64,000 bases of DNA from G965212025 sp965237985 (lineage in GTDB: Bacteria > Pseudomonadota > Gammaproteobacteria > Poriferisulfidales > Oxydemutatoraceae), in contig OZ250161.1 in the NCBI GenBank assembly GCA_965237985.1, positions 744,001 to 808,000 of the forward strand. The letters are read 5' to 3'. The position numbers and the translations under genes were made by a program. Shown piece after piece: positions 29,089-36,809 of this stretch. Each line of letters opens with the position of its first letter. Positions within the stretch are counted from its first letter, which is position 1. The notes below the pieces were generated by a model. It was given only the letters and a program-made list of their open reading frames with translations, did no database searches and was not told where the DNA came from.

Positions 29089-29841
29089 CTAAAGAGTTCC
29101 GACCCGTTTCCCCTGCCAGTCAAACTGCTCACCAAGATAGACTTTCCTCGCCCGTTCGTTTGCCATCACTTCCTGAGAATTGCCGGCAGCAATGATTTTT
29201 CCGTGGTCGACGACGTAGGAACGATCGCATGCCTGTAACGTTTCCGAAACATTGTGGTCGGTCACCAGCAAGCCCAATCCGCGGTCCCGCAAACGCTGCA
29301 TGATATTTCGTATTTCCGTTACAAAAATGGGATCTATCCCCGCAAAGGGCTCATCAAACAGCATGAAAGATGGCCGCAATGCCAGCGTCCGCGCAATTTC
29401 CACGCGCCTCCTTTCGCCTCCCGACAGAGAACAACCCAAAGAAAAGCGAACAGCTCCTAAATGAAATTCTTCGAGAAGTTCCGAAAGCTGCCGCTCCAGA
29501 ACGTTTTTGTTTTTGTGATTACGCGTCTCAAGAGCAACACGAATGTTGTCCGCGACGCTGAGCTTGCGAAAGACAGAGGGTTCCTGTGGGAGGTAGGAAA
29601 TGCCAAAAGCAGCGCGTTTGTGCATTGGCAGGGAGGTGATGTCTTTATGGTCCAAAAACACGCGACCCCGGCCTGGAAAAATCAAGCCTGCCAATATGCG
29701 AAAAATCGTGGTTTTTCCCGCCCCGTTGGGGCCCAGCAAACCGACCGCTTCCCCACTTTCAAGGCGCAGGGAAATATCATCCACTGCCAGGAAGCCACGG
29801 TAGCTCTTGCTTAAATTCTCCGCCATGAGCACCCGTTTCAT
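29089..29841 (-). CDS. lptB: LPS export ABC transporter ATPase LptB
   Basis: LptB drives extraction of lipopolysaccharide from the inner membrane together with LptFG and LptC. The 250-residue protein has GPNGAGKTT (Walker A, about residues 37-45), the Q-loop LPQEPSVF, LSGGERRR signature, and LFDEPFAGIDP (Walker B and D-loop), with the switch His in VTDHNV. The ATG at 29841 is chosen for the MKRVLMAENLSKSY start; a TTG six codons upstream is less likely. It is the last gene of kdsC-lptC-lptA-lptB, but separated from lptA by a 620-bp array of decayed copies of its own 5' end. Confidence 0.95.
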   Translation of the reverse strand: MKRVLMAENLSKSYRGFLAVDDISLRLESGEAVGLLGPNGAGKTTIFRILAGLIFPGRGRVFLDHKDITSLPMHKRAAFGISYLPQEPSVFRKLSVADNIRVALETRNHKNKNVLERQLSELLEEFHLGAVRFSLGCSLSGGERRRVEIARTLALRPSFMLFDEPFAGIDPIFVTEIRNIMQRLRDRGLGLLVTDHNVSETLQACDRSYVVDHGKIIAAGNSQEVMANERARKVYLGEQFDWQGKRVGTL

Positions 29842-30461
29842 GGTCTTGTATTCAGGCAAGAAATCGTGATTTTTTCCGTTGACGTCGAGGCCAAACCGAC
29901 TGCTTCCTCACTTTCAAGGCGCAGGGAAACATCATCCACAACCAGGAAGCCACGGCAGCTCTTGCTTGAATTCTCCGCCATGAGCACCCGTTTCATGGTC
30001 TTGTATTCAGGCAAAAAATCTTGGTTTTTTCCGTTGACGTCGAGGCCAAACCGACTACTTCCCCACTTTCAAGGCGCAGGGAAACATCATCCGCTGCCAG
30101 GAGACCACGGCAGCTCTTGCTTGAATTCTCCGCCATGAGCACCCGTTTCATGGTCTTGTATTCAGGCAAAAAATCTTGGTTTTTTCCGTTGACGTCGAGG
30201 CCAAACCGACTGCTTCCCCACTTTCAAGGCGCAGGGAAACATCATCCGCTGCCAGGAGACCACGGCAGCTCTTGCTGAAGTGCTCTGCCTTGAGCACCCG
30301 TTTCATGGTCTTGTATTCAGGCAAAAAATCTTGGTTTTTTCCGTTGACGTCGAGGCCAAACCGACTGCTTCCCCACTTTCAAGGCGCAGGGAAACATCAT
30401 CCGCTGCCAGGAGACCACGGCAGCTCTTGCTGAAGTGCTCTGCCTTGAGCGCCCGTTTCAC
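29842..30461 (-). repeat. Four 155-bp tandem copies of the lptB 5' end
   Basis: Units of exactly 155 bp (29842-29996, 29997-30151, 30152-30306, 30307-30461) each repeat the first 52 codons of lptB in a decayed form. The P-loop GPNGAGKTTIF has become STSTEKTKIF and SKSYRG is SKSCRG. In each of the three copies nearest lptB an ATG starts a 52-codon frame whose TGA overlaps the ATG of the next unit (ATGA). The copy nearest lptA begins with GTG and, 24 bp after the lptA stop, sits where the original lptB start would be expected. Confidence 0.9.
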
Positions 30462-30484
30462 GATGACGCATTTTCAAGAGACAT

Positions 30485-31171
30485 TCATGGTTGTTCGCCG
30501 ACTTTGCCGACCGGCTCCATGCTGTGTTGCACGGTCGTTCTGCGAACAACTTTCCGCAAAACTTCAGATTTGAAGGTCTGTCCATCACGGTTCCTGATCC
30601 GAATCAAGGGGACTTTCCCTGATCGCGTCTTTTGCGGATTTTGCGCAGCTTTTCCGGCGGTTTTTTTACGCGGCCTGCGTTCCGCCCCCTTCAATTCCAA
30701 GCGGACGCGACCGGTCCCTTCAAGCGATTTGAAAGTGTCGTTTCCCAAGTTGTAAACAAAGCCCTCACCACTGAGTTTGCTGCTTTTATTTTCGATACGC
30801 ACCTCGCCACGAAAATAAATTACGTCCTGGTCCAAATTGATTTCAATATTTTGCGCCCGCGCTGTCAAAGTCTCACCTTTGTTCGTAATCGTTTCCAACT
30901 TGCTCGGGCCGGAAGTCGCCAGGATTTTTTCTATCACGTCCTGTTTCGAAAAGACTTCAACCCGATCACCCGACAAGCTGGTCTTTCCCATGCGAACCAA
31001 CACATTTCCTTCGTAAACGCTGACTCCATCTGCTTGGTCAAAATCAAAAGAATCCGATTCAATCTGCACTCTTCTTTGCGAATCTTCTGCCTGGACAGAG
31101 ACGACAAAAAACAGCGCCGACAGCAGACAATGGCAGACAATCAGATTTACCGACCGAGAAAATTTATTCAT
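30485..31171 (-). CDS. lptA: LPS transport periplasmic protein LptA
   Basis: LptA forms the periplasmic bridge that carries lipopolysaccharide from LptC to LptD. The 228-residue protein has a signal peptide (hydrophobic stretch ending VVSVQAED) and the OstA-like beta-jellyroll with VQIESDSFDFDQADG, YEGNVLVRMG, ARAQNIEINLD and YFRGEVRIEN. The last 50 residues are a basic, low-complexity tail (RRPRKKTAGKAA) that is longer than usual. The ATG overlaps the lptC stop (ATGA-type). Confidence 0.9.
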   Translation of the reverse strand: MNKFSRSVNLIVCHCLLSALFFVVSVQAEDSQRRVQIESDSFDFDQADGVSVYEGNVLVRMGKTSLSGDRVEVFSKQDVIEKILATSGPSKLETITNKGETLTARAQNIEINLDQDVIYFRGEVRIENKSSKLSGEGFVYNLGNDTFKSLEGTGRVRLELKGAERRPRKKTAGKAAQNPQKTRSGKVPLIRIRNRDGQTFKSEVLRKVVRRTTVQHSMEPVGKVGEQP

Positions 31172-31731
31172 CAGAGTTCACGGTAACTGCGCACCGAAGA
31201 CAGCAAACGAAATTTTCCAGTCTCGAAATTTACCACGGCACCCACCCCCTCCAGAACATTGTTTCCCTGCTGCAACACGGCCTTGTTTTCTGTTTTCGCA
31301 GACTTCCCCAAGTGGTCGACCAGCAGGTCGCTGGTCTCTAAAGTTTCAGTCGGAGTGCCCTGCTGATTTTTTTTCACGGCAAAAACATTGCCGGTAAGCA
31401 ACAATTTTTCGTCGTTCATATTTCCGGTATCCGCCTGAACAACAGTAGGAGCCCCGAGCAAGGGAAAATATTTCGCGTTCACTGCTTCAATTTGCAATTC
31501 GCTTCCAGATAGGTGCTGGAGGGAGCTACCCTGAAGCTGATACAACAATTGACCCTCGGCATCGTAAACATTCAGCTTCACACCATATAGAATGTCGCTT
31601 GCCATCGGTTCAGAAACAAGGTTCTGGTTTGCCTGCTGCGGACGGCCAAGACCCGTAGCCAGAACATAAAGCCCTGTTGCCAGTCCGGCGAACGCCAGGT
31701 AGCTGAGAAAAAATACCGGCCTTTTGTTCAA
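31171..31731 (-). CDS. lptC: LPS export protein LptC
   Basis: LptC is the membrane-anchored periplasmic link between LptBFG and LptA. From a TTG at 31731 that overlaps the kdsC stop (TTGA), the product has about 186 residues. These comprise a short basic N-terminus, one membrane helix (VFFLSYLAFAGLATGLYVLA), then the OstA-fold region with LYGVKLNVYDAEGQLLYQL and ILYG/TETLETSDLLVD. A longer reading from 31791 would overlap kdsC by 64 bases and adds no conserved residues. The overlap supports translational coupling. Confidence 0.85.
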   Translation of the reverse strand: MNKRPVFFLSYLAFAGLATGLYVLATGLGRPQQANQNLVSEPMASDILYGVKLNVYDAEGQLLYQLQGSSLQHLSGSELQIEAVNAKYFPLLGAPTVVQADTGNMNDEKLLLTGNVFAVKKNQQGTPTETLETSDLLVDHLGKSAKTENKAVLQQGNNVLEGVGAVVNFETGKFRLLSSVRSYREL

Positions 31732-32267
31732 CTCAAATACTGAGCAACCACTGTGTCCATGCGTGAAGATGCACGGAGGATGTATTCGCACATTTCACGC
31801 ACTGCCCCATGCCCGCCCGGACAATACGAAACCCAGTGCACGTGTTTCTTGACAAGCTCGTGGGCATCGGCCGGCGCACCGGAAAAACCCGCCTGCTGCA
31901 GCATCGGCAGGTCCGGCAAATCGTCCCCCATGCACGCGACCTCCTCAAGCCGCACGCCGCACTCCTTGGCAAGGCCGGCAAATACCTCGCCTTTTCTAAC
32001 GAAGCCTTGGTAGACACGCTCCACCCCCAGTTCTGCCATGCGTTTTGTAACCGCTGCCGACTGTCTTCCGGAGATAATCGCAATTTCAACGCCAAATTGC
32101 TGCAGTTCCTTGATACCATGCCCATCTCTGGCACTGAATGATTTACTCTCATTGCCATGCCCGTCGATGAGCAGTTGCCCATCACTCAGCACTCCATCCA
32201 CATCCAGAACCAGTAGTTTTATGTTACGCGCCAAATGGAAAAAGTTCTCTGCTGTATCTGATGTCAT
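31728..32267 (-). CDS. kdsC: KDO-8-phosphate phosphatase KdsC
   Basis: KdsC removes phosphate from KDO-8-P. The protein (179 residues from ATG at 32267) is a C0-type HAD phosphatase: LLVLDVDGVLSDG holds the nucleophile Asp and second Asp, IISGRQS the motif II Ser, and VACMGDDLPDLPML the motif IV Asp pair. The C-terminal end YCPGGHGAVREMCEYIL is the usual KdsC tail. It is the first gene of the inverted kdsC-lptC-lptA-lptB block and is divergent from hpf. Confidence 0.95.
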   Translation of the reverse strand: MTSDTAENFFHLARNIKLLVLDVDGVLSDGQLLIDGHGNESKSFSARDGHGIKELQQFGVEIAIISGRQSAAVTKRMAELGVERVYQGFVRKGEVFAGLAKECGVRLEEVACMGDDLPDLPMLQQAGFSGAPADAHELVKKHVHWVSYCPGGHGAVREMCEYILRASSRMDTVVAQYLS

Positions 32268-32368
32268 AAAAAGCTTGACAGTTATTCCCGGCCCTTGGAC
32301 AGTCACGGGACGAGCCGGCTGCGGCCCCAATTCTACATCCCACGGCCTACCTGCCGCCAACCATCAGT

Positions 32369-32396
32369 GCGACACAGCCGACACAGCGATTATAAT
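32369..32396 (+). promoter_or_regulatory. Probable sigma-70 promoter of hpf
   Basis: A perfect -10 TATAAT at 32391-32396 is preceded, after 16 bp, by GCGACA (32369-32374), which matches four of six bases of the -35 consensus. The hpf ATG lies 33 bp downstream of the -10. It replaces the transcription that, in the ancestral order, would come through rpoN. Confidence 0.55.
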
Positions 32397-32428
32397 GCGA
32401 AGTACCATAGTGAAAAGCGAGGAAAACT

Positions 32429-32767
32429 ATGAAATTACAAATAAACGGGCAACATGTTGAGGTTACTGGCCCCATGAGGGAACATATAATCTCCAGACTG
32501 AAAAACCTGGACACCTACCTCCATAAAGACGCTGCCGTACACGTCATGGTCAAAATGGAGAAACGCAGGCATGTAATGGAAATTTCGGTCGCTGCGGCAC
32601 ATGCCGTTTTTTTTGCAACCGCACATTCGGAAGACATGTACATTGCAGCAGATAGGGTTGTGGATAAATTGGGACGACAGCTGGCCAAGCACAAGGAAAA
32701 ACGCACCAGCCACCACGAAAACGAGGTTTTCCACCACGAACCTATTACGCGTGCCAAAGGACGCTGA
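32429..32767 (+). CDS. hpf: Ribosome hibernation promoting factor (short HPF)
   Basis: HPF binds the 30S subunit in stationary phase and helps form inactive 100S ribosomes. The 112-residue protein has the beta-alpha-beta-beta-beta-alpha layout with MKLQINGQHVEVT at the start, a central ATAHSEDMYIAAD segment and DKLGRQLAKHKEKR, whose basic residues contact rRNA. It is the short form, without the C-terminal dimerisation domain. It is two bases upstream of ptsN. In most relatives rpoN precedes it; here rpoN is absent. Confidence 0.93.
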   Translation: MKLQINGQHVEVTGPMREHIISRLKNLDTYLHKDAAVHVMVKMEKRRHVMEISVAAAHAVFFATAHSEDMYIAADRVVDKLGRQLAKHKEKRTSHHENEVFHHEPITRAKGR

Positions 32768-32769
32768 CA

Positions 32770-33225
32770 ATGGATTTCAGCGGCTATCTCGGTGCTTCAT
32801 CAGTGCGATTGGATGTCCACTTGAAAACTCGCAAAAGGGTTTTGGAAACACTGGCGGAGATGCTGAGCGACGGCCGCAGCGACATCCAGGTGCAGGAGGT
32901 TTTTACCGGCCTGCTGAACCGGGAAAAACTGGGCAGCACGGCGTTGGGCAGCGGGATTGCCGTACCCCATTGTCGTCTGGACAATCTTCTGCAACCAGTG
33001 GCGGCGATTTTGGGTGCGGCGGCGGGAGTTGATTACGATGCCCCGGACCGCAAGCCGGTCAAACTGTTTTTTTCTCTACTGGTTCCCGGTCAGTCACACA
33101 GTGAATACCTGCACCTGCTGGCGGGGCTGGCTTCCCGGTTTCAAGACGCTCAGTGTGTAAAAGCACTGATGCAGTCACATAATCAGCTACAGATCGAGCA
33201 CGCCTTGGACAACACCCAATCATGA
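32770..33225 (+). CDS. ptsN: Nitrogen-regulatory PTS EIIA protein
   Basis: EIIA-Ntr is the phosphoryl acceptor at the end of the regulatory PTS and signals nitrogen or potassium status. The 151-residue protein carries the phosphorylation motif GSGIAVPHCR with His67, and the downstream FFSLLVPGQSHSEYLHLLA segment. It is unusual that the classic sigma-54 partner gene upstream is missing while ptsN remains; EIIA-Ntr may instead act on TrkA or kinases (known in E. coli, inferred here). Its stop overlaps the hprK ATG. Confidence 0.94.
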   Translation: MDFSGYLGASSVRLDVHLKTRKRVLETLAEMLSDGRSDIQVQEVFTGLLNREKLGSTALGSGIAVPHCRLDNLLQPVAAILGAAAGVDYDAPDRKPVKLFFSLLVPGQSHSEYLHLLAGLASRFQDAQCVKALMQSHNQLQIEHALDNTQS

Positions 33226-34178
33226 ACAACCTGGCGGCAAAATCCAAGGCTCAGGTGCGTGGACTTTACGAGGAATGCTGCGAAGGGCTGGGGCTGAAGT
33301 GGGTGGCAGGACATTCAGGAGCTGAGCGGATCTTTAGCAAGACCAACCGGAAAGGGGAACCTGCCGCCGGTTTCGTGGGATATTTCAATCTCATCCACCA
33401 GAGCCAGGCACAGATACTCGGAACCACCGAGTTGCGCTACATCCAGTCACTCGGTCAGGATGAACAGGAAAACGCACTGAACAAACTGTTCAGCCCGGAA
33501 ACCGCGGTCGTGGTTGTGGCAGATGACTGCACGCCTGTTGCAGATTTCACCCGGCTTGCCGATGAGCACCACATCGCGCTTTTCTGTTCTCCGGTTTCGG
33601 GAGCGCAGATCATCTCGGACATTCAATACTATTTGACTTGGGTGTTCGCGCCGCAGGTCAGTTTGCACGGGGTTTTCATGGAAGTGATCAGTACCGGTGT
33701 GCTGTTGTCCGGTGACAGCGGGGTCGGGAAAAGCGAGTTGGCTTTGCAGCTGCTGACCAGAGGGCACCGACTGATCGCTGATGATGCCCCCCGTTTTGCG
33801 CGCATTACCCCGAATATTATCGTCGGAACCTCTCCACCGGTCATTAAAGATTTCCTGGAAGTGCGGGGACTGGGCGTATTGGACATCCAGAAAATGTATG
33901 GTGACAGTTCCATCAAGGACAGCAAATATCTGAAACTGATCATCGATCTAAAAACTCAACGGAACCACTACCAGGAAGCAGATCGCCTGCAGCCCCCGAC
34001 CACCACAAAAGACGTGCTGGGCATGAAAATTCCACTTCTGACTTTGCCGGTTGCTCCCGGCAGGAACCTTGCGGTTTTAGTGGAAGCGGCCGTGAGAAAC
34101 CACATCCTGGTGCAGAAAGGCCACTGCGCACACGAACTGCTGGCGGCACGCCAGAAAGCATCCCTCGAACAACAGTGA
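33222..34178 (+). CDS. hprK: HPr kinase/phosphorylase
   Basis: HprK phosphorylates and dephosphorylates Ser46 of HPr. The 318-residue protein has an N-terminal domain, LHGVFMEV with the catalytic-region His149, Walker A GDSGVGKS (164-171), and the family signature LEVRGLGVLDIQ. The C-terminal helix with R..HILVQKG and YxHELL is as in family members. It overlaps ptsN by four bases. In many gamma- and betaproteobacteria rapZ follows; here 108 bp without rapZ precede the EIIA-Man gene. Confidence 0.95.
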   Translation: MNNLAAKSKAQVRGLYEECCEGLGLKWVAGHSGAERIFSKTNRKGEPAAGFVGYFNLIHQSQAQILGTTELRYIQSLGQDEQENALNKLFSPETAVVVVADDCTPVADFTRLADEHHIALFCSPVSGAQIISDIQYYLTWVFAPQVSLHGVFMEVISTGVLLSGDSGVGKSELALQLLTRGHRLIADDAPRFARITPNIIVGTSPPVIKDFLEVRGLGVLDIQKMYGDSSIKDSKYLKLIIDLKTQRNHYQEADRLQPPTTTKDVLGMKIPLLTLPVAPGRNLAVLVEAAVRNHILVQKGHCAHELLAARQKASLEQQ

Positions 34179-34286
34179 CCTCGCCTTCCCTTGACAAACA
34201 CAATCTCCATCGGTTCGTTCGTGCCTGCTGTTTCAGGGCCGGCCTGGACACAAAACTGAAAGCCTTGTTGCTTTGCGCTGCCTGCT

Positions 34287-34697
34287 GTGGCCGTTAGAAT
34301 TTTGATCATTTCTCACGAAGGAGTGGGTACTGCCTTGTTGAAAATCGCCCGGGACATCCTCGGCGACATAGCCATAAAAGTATCGGTTTGCGAGATTTTG
34401 CACTCCGGCGAGTACGAGGCACAGCTGCAGTCAGCCAGACGGTCTTGTGCCGAGCTGGATTGTGGAGATGGCATCTTGGTGTTGACCGATCTGTTCGGTT
34501 CCACTCCCAGCAACATTGCGTCCCAATTTTGTTCGAGACGGGTGCGCGTGGTTGCGGGAATGAATCTGTCCATGTTGCTCAAAACTTTGCATTCACCGCA
34601 ACTTCCCTTGGAGACCTTGGCGAAAGCCGCGGCGGAAGGAGCGCACCGGGGCATCCTGGAGTTGAAAAATGATAGAAAAGAAAGCCAGAATCACTAA
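34287..34697 (+). CDS. Mannose-family PTS EIIA protein
   Basis: This 136-residue protein is a stand-alone EIIA-Man domain. The phosphorylated His is His10 in LIISHEGVG, and DGILVLTDLFGSTPSN is the conserved second motif. Without EIIB/EIIC genes it is probably regulatory, as in proteobacterial PTS-Ntr clusters. It begins at GTG 34287 and its 3' end overlaps ptsH by 29 bp. Confidence 0.9.
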   Translation: MAVRILIISHEGVGTALLKIARDILGDIAIKVSVCEILHSGEYEAQLQSARRSCAELDCGDGILVLTDLFGSTPSNIASQFCSRRVRVVAGMNLSMLLKTLHSPQLPLETLAKAAAEGAHRGILELKNDRKESQNH

Positions 34698-34938
34698 CAG
34701 ACTGGGACTCCATGCCCGTGCCGCTTCCAAGCTGGTCACCACGGCCTCCCGATTCTCATGCGATATTACCATCGCCAAAGACAGTCATGAAGCCAACGCC
34801 AAAAGCATCCTCGGAGTCATGACTCTCGCGGCGGCCTTTGGGACGGAGATACGACTCATTGTCAACGGCGAAGATGAAGCGGACGCCATCCAGGAAATCC
34901 TGAACCTGTTGCACAACAAGTTCGACGAAGCAGAGTGA
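34669..34938 (+). CDS. ptsH: Phosphocarrier protein HPr
   Basis: The 89-residue protein has His15 in GLHARAA (phosphorylated by enzyme I) and Ser46 in KSILGVMTLAA, the HprK target. Both sites are intact, so the EI-HPr-HprK circuit could be complete. Its start lies within the end of the EIIA-Man gene, suggesting translational coupling. Confidence 0.95.
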   Translation: MIEKKARITNRLGLHARAASKLVTTASRFSCDITIAKDSHEANAKSILGVMTLAAAFGTEIRLIVNGEDEADAIQEILNLLHNKFDEAE

Positions 34939-34963
34939 ACCCTTCAGACCACGGGAACGAAAA

Positions 34964-36691
34964 ATGAGTTTGTTGCTGAAAGGAACCTGCGCTTCGCCGG
35001 GAATTGTCATCGCGACCGTGCACATCGTGAATCGAAAGACAGTCGAAGTGAGCAGACGGGACATTTCCGAACCGGACATAGACGCAGAAATCGAGCGTTT
35101 CAACACAGCACTGCGAAAAACGCGGGAGCACCTCGTAGATATTCGTTCATCGCTGGAAATCAGTACTTCGCCGGGGGTTGCTTCTTTTGTCGATGCCCAT
35201 TTATTGATGCTCGATGACATACCGATGAGAGTAGCGCCAGTGGAATTTATTCGCAAAGAACAGTGTAACGCTGAGTGGGCGGTGAAACATGAGCATGACA
35301 AGTTGCTGGATTTGTTTCAGCTTATGACGGACGGATACCTGAAAACCAGAGGGGATGACATCACTCAGCTGAGCAAACTCATCCTCGGGCACCTGACTGG
35401 CGAAGACCTGGCAATCAAAAAAAGTGAAAAACAAATACTGGAGGGCAAAATCATTGTCGCCGATGACTTGACGCCTGCCGACACGGTGGTTTTGAGCAAC
35501 TGCAAAGTCCAGGGGTTCATAACGGAGTTGGGAGGGGTGACTTCCCACACCGCGATCCTGGCGCGCAGCATCAATATCCCGGCAGTGGTTGCAACACATG
35601 GAGCGCGGCAACTTTTACAGGAAAACGAAACCGTCATTCTCGATGGCAAAAACGGCATCGTGATCGCCGATGTTACCCCGGAAATATTTGCAGAATATCA
35701 AGAGAAAATCACCGCGGAAAAAGGTCGCAAACGAAGCCTCCGGCAATTGCGCAACCGCAAGGCAGTCAGCCGGGACGGAATCGAAATCAGAGTCATGGCG
35801 AACGTGGAACTGAATGCAGAAATTGATGCGCTGGGCTCCTCCGGTGCCGACGGAGTAGGCCTTTATCGCACCGAATTTTTGTATGCCGACCGGGACGAAC
35901 CGGCAAACGAAGATGAACAGTACGAAGTCTATAAAAAAATAGTGAAAACCATGGCCGGCAAGCCGGTGACCATACGTACACTAGACATTGGCGGGGACAA
36001 GGAGTTTGACCCGGATTACCAGGGAGCACTGGCAACAAATCCGGCACTGGGCTTGCGTGGCATCCGGCGGTCCCTGAAAGAACCCGAAGTGTTTCTCGAT
36101 CAACTAAAAGCGATCATGAGAGTTTCCGCTCTGGGCCCGGTGAAAATCTTGATACCCATGTTGACCAATTCACAGGAAATAACACAAATCAATCAACTGC
36201 TCCATCGGGCACGCCAGGAACTGGAGGCAGACAGGATCGAATGCGCCGCAGACATTCCCTTGGGAGCAATGATTGAAGTGCCGGCAGTCGCCTTATACGC
36301 GAATTACCTGGCAACCATGCTCGACTTTCTTTCCATAGGGACAAATGACCTGATTCAATACACTCTTGCCATCGATCGCAATGACGATGAAGTGAGCTAC
36401 CTTTATGACCCGATGCACCCCGGTGTCTTGATGCTCATAAAAGATGTGCTGGAAGCGGGAAGAAAAAACCAGACCCCGGTAGCCATGTGTGGCGAAATGG
36501 CCGGCGACCCCCTGTTCACGCGCCTGTTGTTGGGCATGGGACTAAGAGAATTCAGTGCGCCCCCGAGCAACCTTCTGGAAGTCAAGGAAATCATACTGAA
36601 CTGTCATGTTGGAGAATTGCGAAAAAAATGCAGTACCATCCTTAGGCCCGCAAGATCTGCTGAATTCTCTCAACGTATAGCGGAACTTTGA
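34964..36691 (+). CDS. ptsI: Phosphoenolpyruvate-protein phosphotransferase (enzyme I)
   Basis: Enzyme I takes phosphate from PEP and gives it to HPr. The 575-residue protein shows the phospho-His site GGVTSHTAILAR (His195), the PEP-binding segments GLYRTEFLY, LDIGGDKE and GANDL-type GTNDLIQYTLAIDRND, and the C-terminal MCGEMAGDP with the active Cys. No GAF domain precedes it, so it is the EI rather than the EI-Ntr (PtsP) form. It starts 25 bp after ptsH. Confidence 0.95.
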   Translation: MSLLLKGTCASPGIVIATVHIVNRKTVEVSRRDISEPDIDAEIERFNTALRKTREHLVDIRSSLEISTSPGVASFVDAHLLMLDDIPMRVAPVEFIRKEQCNAEWAVKHEHDKLLDLFQLMTDGYLKTRGDDITQLSKLILGHLTGEDLAIKKSEKQILEGKIIVADDLTPADTVVLSNCKVQGFITELGGVTSHTAILARSINIPAVVATHGARQLLQENETVILDGKNGIVIADVTPEIFAEYQEKITAEKGRKRSLRQLRNRKAVSRDGIEIRVMANVELNAEIDALGSSGADGVGLYRTEFLYADRDEPANEDEQYEVYKKIVKTMAGKPVTIRTLDIGGDKEFDPDYQGALATNPALGLRGIRRSLKEPEVFLDQLKAIMRVSALGPVKILIPMLTNSQEITQINQLLHRARQELEADRIECAADIPLGAMIEVPAVALYANYLATMLDFLSIGTNDLIQYTLAIDRNDDEVSYLYDPMHPGVLMLIKDVLEAGRKNQTPVAMCGEMAGDPLFTRLLLGMGLREFSAPPSNLLEVKEIILNCHVGELRKKCSTILRPARSAEFSQRIAEL

Positions 36692-36809
36692 GAAATCACG
36701 CAATGTGACTCTCGGACCGCTTCAAGTGGTTCGAGCATGGCGAAACGACTGGGTACCCAGCTTTTTTGTTTTTTACTGTGGGATGAAAAACAGCTGGCGG
36801 CGACAAATA

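Noticed and set aside
29842..30461. The array read as a CRISPR
   Set aside because: Units are contiguous 155-bp repeats without spacers and are copies of lptB.
34192..34197. TTGACA upstream of the EIIA-Man gene as a promoter
   Set aside because: No acceptable -10 box was found 16-18 bp downstream, so it was not listed.
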